From Petrotoga sp. 9PWA.NaAc.5.4 (GTDB lineage Bacteria > Thermotogota > Thermotogae > Petrotogales > Petrotogaceae): a stretch of 64,000 nucleotides of DNA. A model generated the notes under the pieces. The model did not search any database. It saw only the letters and a program-made list of their open reading frames with translations, and was not told where the DNA came from. The DNA is taken from NCBI RefSeq assembly GCF_002895485.1, contig NZ_AZRK01000044.1:124001-188000 (forward strand), read 5' to 3'. Positions 18,037 through 27,872 of this stretch are shown here, piece after piece. The translations under genes were made by a program, and so were the position numbers. Each line of letters opens with the position of its first letter. Within the stretch, counting starts at the first letter, position 1.

Positions 18037-19790
18037 TGTACATTCAACAAATTAACGGACCTGTAGTTAAAGTTAAAGTCGAAGATACTGAAAAGTTGTT
18101 TATAAATGAGATGGTTAAGGTAGGAAAATTACACTTAACAGGAGAAGTTATATCGATTGATGAGAACATTGCTACTATACAAGTCTATGAAGAGACTTCG
18201 ATGTTAAAACCTTCTGAGCCCATTGAAGGAACAGGGAAGATGTTGTCTGTAGCTTTAGGGCCCGGGCTTCTTGGAAACATTTATGATGGTATTCAAAGAC
18301 CTTTGTTCAGATTAGAAGAAAGAACAGGATCTTTTATTGGAAGGGGAATTGAAGAATTTGGCTTAGATATCTCAAAAAGATGGGAAGTGACGTTTCTAAA
18401 AAAAGCTGGGGAAACTGTAAAGGGTGGAGATATAATTGCAAAAGTTCAAGAAACACAGAATATAGTTCATAAAATTATGATTCCTCCCAATTTGAGTGGA
18501 AGAATAGTAGAGATAAAACAAAACGACACCTATAGAATCTTAGATACTTTAGCAAAAATAAGGACGAAAGATGGAGTTGAAGAAATAAAGATGTTTCACG
18601 AATGGCCTGTGAGAATTCCTAGACCTATAAAAAGCAAACTTGAACCAAATATACCTTTAATTACTGGGCAAAGAGTTATAGATGTTTTCTTTCCAATAAG
18701 TAAAGGAGGTACAGCTGCTATACCGGGCGGATTTGGTACAGGAAAGACTATAACACAGCATCAATTAGCAAAATGGTCAGATGCAGACATTATTGTATAT
18801 ATTGGTTGTGGAGAACGTGGAAATGAAATGACAGAGGTATTAGAAGAATTTCCAAATTTGAAAGATCCTAAAAGTGATTCGCCGCTGATGGATAGGACAG
18901 TATTAATAGCTAACACATCTAATATGCCTGTTTCTGCGAGAGAGGCTTCTATATACACAGGAGTAACAATAGCTGAATATTATAGAGATATGGGATATAA
19001 CGTTGCAATAATGGCTGATTCAACATCACGTTGGGCAGAAGCGTTAAGAGAATTATCTGCACGTCTAGAAGAAATGCCTGCTGAAGAAGGGTTCCCTTCT
19101 TATCTTCCTTCTAGAATTGGTCAATTTTATGAGAGGGCAGGCTTAACAGAAAATTTAAACGGTACAAGTGGTTCTTTAACGATAATAGGTGCTGTATCAC
19201 CTCCAGGTGGAGATTTTTCGGATCCTGTAACTCAAAATACTACCCGATTTGTTAAGTGCTTCTGGGGGCTGGATAGGAACTTAGCTTATGCTCGACATTA
19301 CCCTTCAATAAATTGGATTACCAGTTATAGTGGATACGCTGAAGATTTAAAAGAATGGTTTACAAAAAATATATCAGATAATTGGGATCACTATAGAAGA
19401 AAAGCCATGGAACTTTTGAGTCAAGACGATGCTTTACAACAAACTATAAAAATCCTTGGAGAAGATGTTTTACCAGATAACCAAAAACTTATAGTATCTA
19501 TTGCAAGGATAATAAAAATTGGGATTTTACAGCAAAGTGCTTTTAGTGACGTTGACTCATACTGTCCTTTAGAAAAACAATTTCGGCTTCTTAAAATTGT
19601 TATTGATGTTTACAATAAAGCAACCGATTTTATCAAAAAATCGGTAGCTTTCACAAAGGTTTTACCTGCGGAAATAGTGTCCAAATTGTTAACTATGAAA
19701 GAGGAAATAAAAAATACCGAAGAATTTTATAACTTTGAAAATTTAATAAACAAACATTTTGAAGATCTTGAAAGGGAATATAGTAATTAA
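18036..19790 (+). CDS. V/A-type ATPase catalytic subunit A
   Basis: The 584-residue catalytic subunit. The P-loop GGFGTGKT is at about residues 230-237, followed by the catalytic Glu in GCGERGNEM (about 258) and the long non-homologous insert typical of V/A catalytic subunits (about 110-190). Further family motifs are [12 protein letters not shown] and ERAG. The start is GTG at 18036, sharing its G with the TAG stop of subunit E, with GGAGG upstream. Confidence 0.97.
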   Translation: MYIQQINGPVVKVKVEDTEKLFINEMVKVGKLHLTGEVISIDENIATIQVYEETSMLKPSEPIEGTGKMLSVALGPGLLGNIYDGIQRPLFRLEERTGSFIGRGIEEFGLDISKRWEVTFLKKAGETVKGGDIIAKVQETQNIVHKIMIPPNLSGRIVEIKQNDTYRILDTLAKIRTKDGVEEIKMFHEWPVRIPRPIKSKLEPNIPLITGQRVIDVFFPISKGGTAAIPGGFGTGKTITQHQLAKWSDADIIVYIGCGERGNEMTEVLEEFPNLKDPKSDSPLMDRTVLIANTSNMPVSAREASIYTGVTIAEYYRDMGYNVAIMADSTSRWAEALRELSARLEEMPAEEGFPSYLPSRIGQFYERAGLTENLNGTSGSLTIIGAVSPPGGDFSDPVTQNTTRFVKCFWGLDRNLAYARHYPSINWITSYSGYAEDLKEWFTKNISDNWDHYRRKAMELLSQDDALQQTIKILGEDVLPDNQKLIVSIARIIKIGILQQSAFSDVDSYCPLEKQFRLLKIVIDVYNKATDFIKKSVAFTKVLPAEIVSKLLTMKEEIKNTEEFYNFENLINKHFEDLEREYSN

Positions 19791-19800
19791 GAGGTGAAAA

Positions 19801-21171
19801 ATGCCAATAAAAGAATACCAAGAGATTTCTGAGATTAGAGGATCTCTTATTATAATTGAAAACACAAAAAATATCGGATACAACGAAGTTGTGGAAATAG
19901 AACAAGGCAATGAAAAAAGAATGGGAACGGTTATAATGGTTGATGAGAATATGGCTGTAGTCCAAGTTTTTGAAGGGACACAAGGTCTTTCTTTAAAAAA
20001 TGCGAAAATTAAATTTTTAGGGAAACCTCAACAGATTAATCTGTCTCCTGACATTTTAGGAAGAACTTTTAATGGTTTAGGAAAACCAATAGATAATTTA
20101 GGAGAAATACTTCCTTTAAAAACAGCAGATATTAACGGTTCAGCTATAAATCCTGTTTCTCGAACGTATCCAAGAAACTTTATTCAAACAGGAATTTCCG
20201 TAATTGATATAATGTTGACTTTAATCATTGGACAGAAGCTACCCATATTTTCAGGAAATGGATTATCACACAACAGATTGGCAGTACAAATTGCCAAGCA
20301 AGCTAAATTAACGATTCAAGAAGACTTCGTAGTTGTGTTTGCTGCTATAGGATTGAAGAAAGACGATGCAAATTTTATAATTAAAAGTTTCGAAGAAAGC
20401 GGAGCAATTAAAAATATGGTTGTATTTCTCAATTTAGCAAGTGATCCGGTAGTTGAAAGAATCGCAACTCCGAGAATAGCTTTAACAGCAGCTGAATATC
20501 TCGCTTTTGAACTTGGTAATCAGGTGCTGGTTATTTTAAATGATATGACTAATTATTGTGAAGCTTTGAGGGAACTATCAAATTATAAAGGTGAATTACC
20601 TGGAAGAAAAGGATTTCCCGGCTATCTTTATTCAGATTTGGCTTCTCTTTACGAACGAGCCGGAATAATAAAAGATAAGATTGGATCGATAACTCAATTG
20701 CCTATTTTAACGATGCCAAATGATGATATAACTCACCCTATTCCAGATTTGACAGGGTACATTACCGAAGGCCAAATAGTTTTATCGCGTGAGCTTTTTA
20801 GAAAAGGCATATATCCTCCTATAAACAGTTTAACTTCTTTATCAAGATTAATGAAAGATGGAATTGGTAAAGGATATACAAGAGAAGATCATCCTTCTGT
20901 AGCTTCACAACTATTTGCTTGTTATTCAAGAGTTTTTGAGATAAGATCGCTTGCTTCTATAATAGGTGAAGATGACCTTTCAGAGATTGACAAACTTTAT
21001 TTGAAATTTGGAGAAGAGTTTGAAAATACATTTTTAAACCAAGGCTTTGAAGAAGAAAGGTCTTTAGAAGAATCGCTTAATATAGCATGGCAAGTACTTT
21101 CTATTTTTCCTGATTCAGAATTAACAAGGATTGAAAAAGAATATATTGAAAAATATTATGTTAAAAAGTAA
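19801..21171 (+). CDS. V/A-type ATPase regulatory subunit B
   Basis: The 456-residue non-catalytic nucleotide-binding homologue. The P-loop is replaced by [11 protein letters not shown] (about residues 152-162), as in all B subunits. [13 protein letters not shown] and [13 protein letters not shown] are strongly conserved. GAGGTG precedes the ATG. It alternates with A in the A3B3 headpiece. Confidence 0.97.
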   Translation: MPIKEYQEISEIRGSLIIIENTKNIGYNEVVEIEQGNEKRMGTVIMVDENMAVVQVFEGTQGLSLKNAKIKFLGKPQQINLSPDILGRTFNGLGKPIDNLGEILPLKTADINGSAINPVSRTYPRNFIQTGISVIDIMLTLIIGQKLPIFSGNGLSHNRLAVQIAKQAKLTIQEDFVVVFAAIGLKKDDANFIIKSFEESGAIKNMVVFLNLASDPVVERIATPRIALTAAEYLAFELGNQVLVILNDMTNYCEALRELSNYKGELPGRKGFPGYLYSDLASLYERAGIIKDKIGSITQLPILTMPNDDITHPIPDLTGYITEGQIVLSRELFRKGIYPPINSLTSLSRLMKDGIGKGYTREDHPSVASQLFACYSRVFEIRSLASIIGEDDLSEIDKLYLKFGEEFENTFLNQGFEEERSLEESLNIAWQVLSIFPDSELTRIEKEYIEKYYVKK

Positions 21172-21188
21172 TTTTTGGAGATGAGAAA

Positions 21189-21800
21189 ATGATTTTTGAT
21201 CAGACAGTTCCTACAAAAGGCAATTTAATAAATTTAAAACAACAATATCAATTTTCTCAACAAGGCCATGACTTGTTAGAAAGAAAAAGAAATATTATAA
21301 TGAAAGAATTGGTTGATCTAATAGAACAAGCTAAAGAAATTCAAGAAAGAATATTGATTATATTTGCTAAAGCTTATGAAGCTCTACAATTAGCTAATTT
21401 AGATCTTGGCATTGAAAACGTGGAAGAATATGCTGATGGAATTCCCGAATACGAAGAGCTTAAAATAAGGTTTAGAAGTGTTATGGGAGTAGAAGTCCCT
21501 GAGATCTTTAGAGAAGAGAAACCAAAAATAGAAATACCTTATGAAATATACAGGACAGATGCCGCTCTTGATGAAGCATATATATCGTTTAAAACAGTTT
21601 TGTCATTAATTATTGAGGCTGCCATGATAGAAAATAAAGTTTACAAGCTTGCTTATGAAGCTCAAAAGACTAAAAAGAGAGTTTCGGCTCTCGAAAATAT
21701 AGTAATACCCCAATTGAAACAATCTATCAAATTTATTCAAGATACATTGGAAGAACTTGACAGAGAAGAGTTTTTCAAACTAAAAATGATAAAAAGATAA
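21189..21800 (+). CDS. V/A-type ATPase central shaft subunit D
   Basis: The 203-residue rotor shaft, mostly two long antiparallel helices. The N-terminal PTKGNLINLKQQYQFSQQGH and the C-terminal KKRVSALENIVIPQLKQSI are typical. This is the last gene of the operon and is followed directly by an intrinsic terminator. Confidence 0.95.
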   Translation: MIFDQTVPTKGNLINLKQQYQFSQQGHDLLERKRNIIMKELVDLIEQAKEIQERILIIFAKAYEALQLANLDLGIENVEEYADGIPEYEELKIRFRSVMGVEVPEIFREEKPKIEIPYEIYRTDAALDEAYISFKTVLSLIIEAAMIENKVYKLAYEAQKTKKRVSALENIVIPQLKQSIKFIQDTLEELDREEFFKLKMIKR

Positions 21801-21814
21801 AGATAAAAATAATT

Positions 21815-21835
21815 AAAGCCCATTTCTGGGCTTTT
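21815..21835 (+). terminator. Intrinsic terminator of the V/A-ATPase operon
   Basis: AAAGCCCA and TGGGCTTT form an 8-bp stem around a TTTC loop, followed by a short T run. It starts 15 nt after the stop of subunit D. Confidence 0.88.
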
Positions 21836-21904
21836 AGGTTTATTTAAATACTTGTTGATATTTTTCTTTCATCTTTATAGCTATAAAAAGTATTTTCATC
21901 TTTT

Positions 21905-22885
21905 CTATTTTTTTACTTTTGCTAACCTCAACTCATGCGCATCATCTTCTCTAACAAATTCATAATAATACCATATTTCATCGTCTTTCTCTAAGAAATC
22001 TACGTATCTTACAGAATGTGTGCTATATGGAGATTCTAAAATTGGCCCATTAGGAGTAATACTTTCAAATGATTTTAAATCAAAACTCATACATAGTCCG
22101 CATCTTTCTTCATAATTTTCTTTTTCTGATGCGCTTCCATCGTAAAAACCTATGAAAACAGGAGGAACATAAATTACTGAATTTATACGTGCTTGATACT
22201 TGTCCCAGCCATTTTCAGATACTTCTAATATCTTACCTTCCCATTTCCAATTTATGCCATCCAAACTCGTTGCAAGACCTGTAGGATGTTTTGTAAGTCC
22301 GGTTGTGTAAACGTCTCCATTTTGATGAAGCTTTTCTTGGATATCTGGAGAAGGATTTTTAAGAGCTTCGGCATAGCTTACTATCATATAATACTTTCTC
22401 CCTACAATAAAAACATAAGGATCTTTTATTCCCTCAATGCCTAAATCTTCCGCAGTGAATATTTTTCTTCTATTTTCTACCTTGAAATTTTTAGGATGGT
22501 TTGCTTCCATCATATCGATACGCCATTTTCTTGTTTGGGGGTCTACATAACTTATATACATTCTATAAACTCCATCTAAACATCTTAAAAAAGAAGATCT
22601 TTCGATGGACTCGCTATCTAACTGTTCCTTTTTTATTGTCAAAATATCATCAAATTTTACTCCATCATCACTTTGAGCAATTCTAACTTCGCCACCTCTG
22701 ATAGGTTTAGGTTTCCTTATTCTATAATACAAAAAGAATTTATTCAGTATATGATCATAAAAAACATACGGTGCTCCAACCCAATAACCATTTCCTTTGC
22801 CATAAGGTTCTTTTATCATTATTCCTTCTACAGGGTCAAACAAAGGTAAATTTGCAAAATATTTAGATGTAAAAGTGTTTTTCAT
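21905..22885 (-). CDS. Putative glycosidase with five-bladed beta-propeller fold (GH43/GH130-like)
   Basis: A 326-residue cytoplasmic protein with repeated Trp/Tyr-rich blades (WVGAPYVFYDHILNKFFLYY, GVYRMYISYVD, KYYMIVSYAEA, GFYDGS, EIWYYYEFVRED). This spacing is typical of the beta-propeller glycosidase and phosphorylase clans (GH43, GH62, GH68, GH130). The assignment to one family and the catalytic residues cannot be fixed by eye. It lies downstream of a sugar ABC transporter on the same strand, separated from it by a leader repeat, so processing of the imported sugar is likely. GGGAGG precedes the ATG. Confidence 0.7.
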   Translation of the reverse strand: MKNTFTSKYFANLPLFDPVEGIMIKEPYGKGNGYWVGAPYVFYDHILNKFFLYYRIRKPKPIRGGEVRIAQSDDGVKFDDILTIKKEQLDSESIERSSFLRCLDGVYRMYISYVDPQTRKWRIDMMEANHPKNFKVENRRKIFTAEDLGIEGIKDPYVFIVGRKYYMIVSYAEALKNPSPDIQEKLHQNGDVYTTGLTKHPTGLATSLDGINWKWEGKILEVSENGWDKYQARINSVIYVPPVFIGFYDGSASEKENYEERCGLCMSFDLKSFESITPNGPILESPYSTHSVRYVDFLEKDDEIWYYYEFVREDDAHELRLAKVKK

Positions 22886-22917
22886 AATATAACCTCCCTA
22901 ATTTTTAAATTTTACTG

Positions 22918-23082
22918 TCTTTGTAAATTTTAAACTTCTTATTATTGTATGTATGTTTTAAATTTGAATTATTATATAATATTGATTCTCGTTACTTGTA
23001 GCTAAGGAAGGTGGAGAGGGCTCCGCCCCGGGCACATTTTAAATTCAAAAGCTTATTTTTCGAAAATTTTTATTTCTAAAGC
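22918..23082 (-). repeat. Leader repeat element, diverged
   Basis: The GGGCTCCGCCC core and the ATTTCTAAAG end are present; the gene-proximal end has changed to CTTTGTAAAT. The element is 33 nt upstream of the glycosidase start. A second half-copy of the proximal arm (ACTGTCTTTATAAATTATAA) follows at about 23099-23120. Nothing else is seen in this 298-bp gap. Confidence 0.75.
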
Positions 23083-23183
23083 GTTTAGTTTTTAATATAC
23101 TGTCTTTATAAATTATAAAATTTATATTTTATCAAAATTTTAATGTTTAATTCTTCATGAAATGTCTCCTTATTTTTAGTATT

Positions 23184-24014
23184 TTAGTATTTCGTTGCTC
23201 CAGCAGTTAAACCGCTTATTATATATTTTTGAAATAGTAAAGTTAATAAGATTATGGGGATAATTGCCAAAATTATAGCACTACTAATTAGCTCCCAAGG
23301 GAATGAATATTCGCCAGGGTATAAAGAGATGCCTACAACAACGGTTCTCATTTCATTTTTTGATAATAGAACTAACGAAAGAAGAAATTCGTTCCAAGAA
23401 AATACGAAAGTAATCAAACCTGCTGCAACTAATCCCGGCAAAGACATAGGTAGCAAGATTCTAAAAATCATCTGTATCGGGGTACAACCATCAATTAATG
23501 CTGAATCTTCAATATTTCTTGGTAGAGTTCTAAAATAGTTTGTCAAGATCCATATTGCTAAAGGTAGATATAAAGCAGTATGTCCTAATATTAAACTTAT
23601 ATAAGTATTTATTAAACCAAGATTTCTAAAAATTAAGAACAATGGTGGAACAACGGCAACGGATGGAAATAGTAGTAGTGCCAAAATAATCATCATCAAA
23701 GTTCTTTTCCCCTTAAAATTAATCCTTGCAAATGAATAGGCAGCTAAAGTCCCCGTTATTAGTATAAGAATGGTGGCACTTCCAGAAACTATAACACTGT
23801 TTAAAAAGTATCTTCCAAAATCACCTCTCTGTAAAAGATTTATATAATTCTGAAAAGTAGGTTTTGATGGGAAATATTTAATTGGCCAACTATAAATTTC
23901 ACTTGTAGGTTTTAATGAGGTTAAAAGTAACCACAGAATTGGAAATATAGAAAATAAAACCAGAACAATTGCAATAATATAGTCAAATATCCTAAAAATT
24001 TTTGATTTACTCAT
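23184..24014 (-). CDS. Sugar ABC transporter permease, MalG-like
   Basis: About 276 residues with six membrane segments and the CUT1 permease loop EDSALIDGCTPIQMIFRILLP (the EAA motif that contacts the ATPase). It ends KYIISGLTAGATKY, a typical MalG C-terminus. It overlaps the upstream permease by 8 nt; the ATG at 24014 has AAGGTGGG at a good distance. No ATPase gene is in this locus, so a shared MsiK-like ATPase elsewhere is expected. Confidence 0.92.
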   Translation of the reverse strand: MSKSKIFRIFDYIIAIVLVLFSIFPILWLLLTSLKPTSEIYSWPIKYFPSKPTFQNYINLLQRGDFGRYFLNSVIVSGSATILILITGTLAAYSFARINFKGKRTLMMIILALLLFPSVAVVPPLFLIFRNLGLINTYISLILGHTALYLPLAIWILTNYFRTLPRNIEDSALIDGCTPIQMIFRILLPMSLPGLVAAGLITFVFSWNEFLLSLVLLSKNEMRTVVVGISLYPGEYSFPWELISSAIILAIIPIILLTLLFQKYIISGLTAGATKY

Positions 24015-24867
24015 AGACATCCCACCTTAAAGTTCTTAAATAAAATACTGCCAAAACGAGTAATATTAAAAACTGAACAAGAGCAACAGTTGAAGAGTAG
24101 CTAAAATCAAGATATTGGAAAAAATTATTGTAAGCATAAACTGATAAAGTCATAGTAGAATTAACCGGGCCACCACCTGTTAAATTATAAGGTAATTCGA
24201 ACGCTCTGAAAGCGTCACCAGTTCTAAAAAGTAAGGAAACCATTATTGAAGGCATAACTAAAGGAATTGTAATTTTCCTTAAAGACTGCCAACTTGAGGC
24301 TCCATCAATTTTAGCTGCTTCATATAATTCGGAAGGAATAGTTTGTAAACCTGTTAAAATAAGTAAAGCCATGAAGGAACTTGTTTTCCAAATCGATTCT
24401 ATCATCATCGAAATCATAGCTAAAGGTATTTGTCCCAACCAATTAATTGGATTATCTATGATACTTAAATTGATCAATATAGAATTGAATAGACCATAAT
24501 CTGTATTGTACATCCATCTCCACGCTAAAGCATCAAGCGCAGCTGGTAAAGCCCATGGAATAAGCAAGGCTACTCTTATTAAAGCTCTGCCTTTAATAGC
24601 TCTATTTGCAACTAAAGCTAAAACGAAACCTAAAACCAATTCTATAGGAACGGTTACTCCTACAAAGATTAACGTATTGAAAAAAGAGGTCCAAAAATTA
24701 GGGTCATTCACTAATCTAATAAAATTGTTCATCCCAACAAATTGAATTCCTGACATAGAATACGAAGAAAAACTTAATACAATAGTATAAATGGTTGGTC
24801 CAATAAAAATAGCTATTAAAATAATAAAAGCAGGTAATATCAATAGTAACCCTGTTCTTTTACTCAC
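24007..24867 (-). CDS. Sugar ABC transporter permease, MalF-like
   Basis: About 286 residues, six membrane segments, with the EAA loop ELYEAAKIDGASSWQSLRKI at about residue 190 and the downstream GGGPVNSTMTL signature of MalF-type permeases. GGGAGG fits the GTG at 24867; a GTG at 24873 is also possible. It lies between the intercistronic hairpin and the MalG-like gene. Confidence 0.92.
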   Translation of the reverse strand: MSKRTGLLLILPAFIILIAIFIGPTIYTIVLSFSSYSMSGIQFVGMNNFIRLVNDPNFWTSFFNTLIFVGVTVPIELVLGFVLALVANRAIKGRALIRVALLIPWALPAALDALAWRWMYNTDYGLFNSILINLSIIDNPINWLGQIPLAMISMMIESIWKTSSFMALLILTGLQTIPSELYEAAKIDGASSWQSLRKITIPLVMPSIMVSLLFRTGDAFRAFELPYNLTGGGPVNSTMTLSVYAYNNFFQYLDFSYSSTVALVQFLILLVLAVFYLRTLRWDVYE

Positions 24868-24888
24868 CCTCACATACCTCCCAAAGGT

Positions 24889-24913
24889 GGCCCTTAGAAA
24901 AAATCTAAGGGCC
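24889..24913 (-). terminator. Intercistronic hairpin between binding protein and permease genes
   Basis: GGCCCTTAGA and TCTAAGGGCC form a perfect 10-bp stem with an AAAAA loop 10 nt after the binding-protein stop. No long T tract follows. It fits a leaky terminator or mRNA-stabilising end that lets the binding protein be made in excess of the permeases. Confidence 0.72.
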
Positions 24914-24922
24914 CAACATTAG

Positions 24923-26182
24923 TTATTTCAGTAAAGGAGCTATTTGTTTTGCGGCATCATTTAAAGCTTTCTCTGGAGTTTTCAAACGAAGTAAAGCGGC
25001 TTGAATCTCTTGCTGCATTATTTCAGAAACTCTTGTATAGGTTTCTCCTAACTGTGCTGATGGCCGAACGTTACCTACCATAAAATCTTCAAATTGTTTA
25101 TTTGCAGTAGGGAACTGTTCAAGTAATTTTGGATCATCGTATACAGATTTTCTTGTAGGTAGGGAACCAGTTACAACTGCGGTCTTAAGCTGTGCTTCAT
25201 GAGAGGTTAAATATTCTATAAATTTCCATGCTTCTTCTTTATATTTTGAATTTACATTAATACCTAATAACCAACCACCTAAACATACTGTATATGTATC
25301 AGGGTGACCTTCAAAGTATGGAACCCTTTTAAAATCAACTTTGTCACGTACTATAGAATCAGGAGCGGTTAACATTGGCCAAACAAAATCTTGAACAACC
25401 ATAAAAACTGCTCTTCCCTGTTGAAATAAAATTCTTGCATCATCAGGAGTATATGTTACAATACTTTGAGGAGCTAATTTATATTTGTATATCATATCCA
25501 CCATGAATTGTAAAGCTTCAATTGCTTCCCTACTTGTTATATTTAAATTACCGTTTTCATCGAAAAAGTCTCCGCCTTTGCCCCATAGGAACTGTAAATA
25601 GTTCATAAAAAGTCCTTCTATTTTCCCCCACATACTTATATATCCATACAAGTTAGGATCATTTTCATGTTCAACAATATAAGTAGCTTGCTTAACAACT
25701 TCTTCCCACGTATCCGGAGGGTTAAAACCGTATTTTTCTAATAAATCTGTCCTATAATAGAAATGAAGTCCATTAATATATAATGGCACCCCATAGACAC
25801 TTCCATTGTATTTTGCCGCTTCTATCATATTTTCTATAAACTCTCCTTGCTCAGATGGTGGGAAAAATCTATCAAGAGGTTCCAACCATCCTCTTGAAGC
25901 AAATTCGCCTGGCCAAATAATATCCATTGCTATGATGTCAGGTTTATCGCTTTTCCCAAAAAACAAAGTTACATACTGGCTATGTTGCTGCCCAGGTACT
26001 CCTGGAACTTTTAACCATTTGATATTTATATTTGGATTTTGAGCTTCGAAATTTGCAATATGTTCATCCATTACAGCCCCTATTTCTCTTGTTGACAAAC
26101 CAATTTCTATAGATACCTGAGCTGTTGCAAAAACCACAACTAACATCAATACCATCAAACTAAAAACTTTTCTCAATGCCAT
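24923..26182 (-). CDS. Extracellular solute-binding protein, sugar ABC transporter
   Basis: About 419 residues. A signal peptide (MALRKVFSLMVLMLVVVFATAQ) with an Ala-x-Ala-like cleavage site and no lipobox Cys is followed by a family 1 solute-binding fold (TYTVCLGGWLLGINVNSKYK and EEAWKFIEYLTS near the C-terminus). It probably binds an oligosaccharide. A frame open upstream to 26230 is ignored because AAAGGAGG directly precedes the ATG at 26182. It is the first gene of the transporter part, 33 nt after a leader repeat. Confidence 0.92.
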   Translation of the reverse strand: MALRKVFSLMVLMLVVVFATAQVSIEIGLSTREIGAVMDEHIANFEAQNPNINIKWLKVPGVPGQQHSQYVTLFFGKSDKPDIIAMDIIWPGEFASRGWLEPLDRFFPPSEQGEFIENMIEAAKYNGSVYGVPLYINGLHFYYRTDLLEKYGFNPPDTWEEVVKQATYIVEHENDPNLYGYISMWGKIEGLFMNYLQFLWGKGGDFFDENGNLNITSREAIEALQFMVDMIYKYKLAPQSIVTYTPDDARILFQQGRAVFMVVQDFVWPMLTAPDSIVRDKVDFKRVPYFEGHPDTYTVCLGGWLLGINVNSKYKEEAWKFIEYLTSHEAQLKTAVVTGSLPTRKSVYDDPKLLEQFPTANKQFEDFMVGNVRPSAQLGETYTRVSEIMQQEIQAALLRLKTPEKALNDAAKQIAPLLK

Positions 26183-26214
26183 AATAAAACCTCCTTTTAA
26201 AGTAAAGTATACCC

Positions 26215-26413
26215 GCTTTAGAAATTCCAAAATCCTTATTTTATATATGTTTTAGATTTGAATTTTTATATAATACCTCTCTGTTTATAATCCCTATTAA
26301 TTCCTATTTTTTTAACTTTTTGGTACTTGAACTGAAGGAAAAGGGAGAGAACTCCAACCTGGATCCATTTTAAATTCAAAATTCTATTTTTAGAAAATTA
26401 TCATTTCTAAAAT
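26215..26413 (-). repeat. Leader repeat element, core degenerate
   Basis: The ends CTTTAGAAAT and ATTTCTAAAA are kept, but the core reads GAACTCCAACCTGG, so the GC hairpin is lost. It lies 33 nt upstream of the binding-protein start, between it and the ROK gene. Confidence 0.7.
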
Positions 26414-26425
26414 TCCTACTTATTC

Positions 26426-27616
26426 TCATCTAAATATATCTTCTAAAACAATAGAAGCTGCTCCTATAGCTGTTATTTCATCGCCAAGTTTAGATAGTTG
26501 TATAGTTATATTTTTTCTTACCAAATCTAATGCTGTTTCATTTAGTCCTCTATAAAAATCATTTTCAAGAATATCCCAATATTCAATGATTTCTCCACCA
26601 AATACTACAGTTTCGAGGTTTATAATATTTAGGGTATTACCTATAACTTTTCCAAGATAAAATCCCGAATCTCGTATTATTTTAATAGCTATTTCATCGC
26701 CTTTTCTTGCTTTTTTTACAATTGTATCGATGTTAAACTTTTTATCTAAATTTTTTCCAGACAATTCATAATATTTTTTTACTATGCTTCTTACAGAAGA
26801 AAAGGTTTCTAAGCAACCTCTCATACCACAACTGCAAACATCACCATCTTCTACCACTTTTACATGTCCTATTTCTCCCGTTAAATTATATTTTCCTCTA
26901 AATAATTGGCCATTTATTATCAAGCCAGCTCCAATTCCATAACTTACATTTACAAATAAAAAATTGTTAAATTCTTTGCCTATTCCATAAATGAGTTCTC
27001 CTAAAGCCTTCATATTTGCATTGTTATCTATTATTATAGGTATATCTAATTTTTCAGAAAATTTTTCTATAGATTGAAAATCAAAGTATTGCTCCAAATT
27101 TGGGGTAAAAGAAATAGATTTATTTTTATGACTAACTAAACCAGGTAAAGCAACACCTATGCCTCTTATTGCATCATTAGAAATGTTTAATTCTTTTTTT
27201 ATACTTTCAATAGATTTATAAAACGATTTCACTATCAATTCAATATTTTGAATTGATATCAATTCTTTTAAAGGCAAAAAAGAACTTTTTTTCACTATAT
27301 CTCCTTTTAAATTCATCACTATTAACTTAGAATTAGTGATTGTTAAATCGTAACCAATAACATAAAATTTTTCATTCTCTCCACTAAGCAAGATAGCTTT
27401 TTTACCAGGTCCTTCTTTTTTTTCTTCTTTATTCATTTCCTTAACAAGTCCTTCTTCAATTAGTTTTTCAACTAATTGTGAAACAGTGGATCTAGTAAGA
27501 TGAGTTCTTTTTGAAATATCAGCACGTGAAATAGGTCCATTTTGAAGGATTTCCATAAGAACTAATTTTAGATTATTGTTTTTTATTTTTTTATTAGAAT
27601 ATTTTTGTGAAGGCAT
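26426..27616 (-). CDS. ROK-family transcriptional repressor (XylR/NagC type)
   Basis: A 396-residue regulator: an N-terminal winged helix (GPISRADISKRTHLTRSTV) at about residues 29-47, then a sugar-kinase-like ROK domain with the conserved zinc motif CSCGMRGCLE at about residue 260 and EIGHVKV just before it. It is upstream of and co-directional with the binding-protein and permease genes and is likely to control them in response to the imported sugar. GAGGTGATT precedes the ATG. Confidence 0.93.
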   Translation of the reverse strand: MPSQKYSNKKIKNNNLKLVLMEILQNGPISRADISKRTHLTRSTVSQLVEKLIEEGLVKEMNKEEKKEGPGKKAILLSGENEKFYVIGYDLTITNSKLIVMNLKGDIVKKSSFLPLKELISIQNIELIVKSFYKSIESIKKELNISNDAIRGIGVALPGLVSHKNKSISFTPNLEQYFDFQSIEKFSEKLDIPIIIDNNANMKALGELIYGIGKEFNNFLFVNVSYGIGAGLIINGQLFRGKYNLTGEIGHVKVVEDGDVCSCGMRGCLETFSSVRSIVKKYYELSGKNLDKKFNIDTIVKKARKGDEIAIKIIRDSGFYLGKVIGNTLNIINLETVVFGGEIIEYWDILENDFYRGLNETALDLVRKNITIQLSKLGDEITAIGAASIVLEDIFR

Positions 27617-27638
27617 TTAAGAATCACCTCAGATATTA

Positions 27639-27657
27639 GTTTGTTTTCTATACAAAC
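27639..27657 (-). promoter_or_regulatory. Inverted repeat before the ROK gene, candidate operator
   Basis: GTTTGT and ACAAAC arms flank a 7-nt centre, 23-41 nt before the ROK start. Directly upstream, TATAAT on the minus strand (27664-27659) is a likely -10 box, so the inverted repeat would overlap the transcription start. Autoregulation is inferred. Confidence 0.5.
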
Positions 27658-27691
27658 AATTATAATCCAAAAATTTAAAAAATAAAAATGT

Positions 27692-27746
27692 GATTATCAA
27701 CGATTACAGATGATTAAAAATAATTACGAGTGATTAAATATAATTA
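27692..27746. repeat. Six GATTA/AATTA boxes spaced exactly 10 bp apart
   Basis: GATTA at 27692, 27702 and 27712, AATTA at 27722, GATTA at 27732 and AATTA at 27742, each preceded by T or C. The period is exactly 10 bp, close to one helical turn, and the block lies just upstream of the presumed ROK promoter. Confidence 0.7.
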
Positions 27747-27872
27747 AATATTTTTTTCTTAATTTTTCATAAATTTTATAAAAAAGACACACAATTATTT
27801 TGAGTATTGTAATTATGAATGAGCATGTAATTCTTTTAAAACTTAAAATACCGACTTCAATATTTCTAATAA

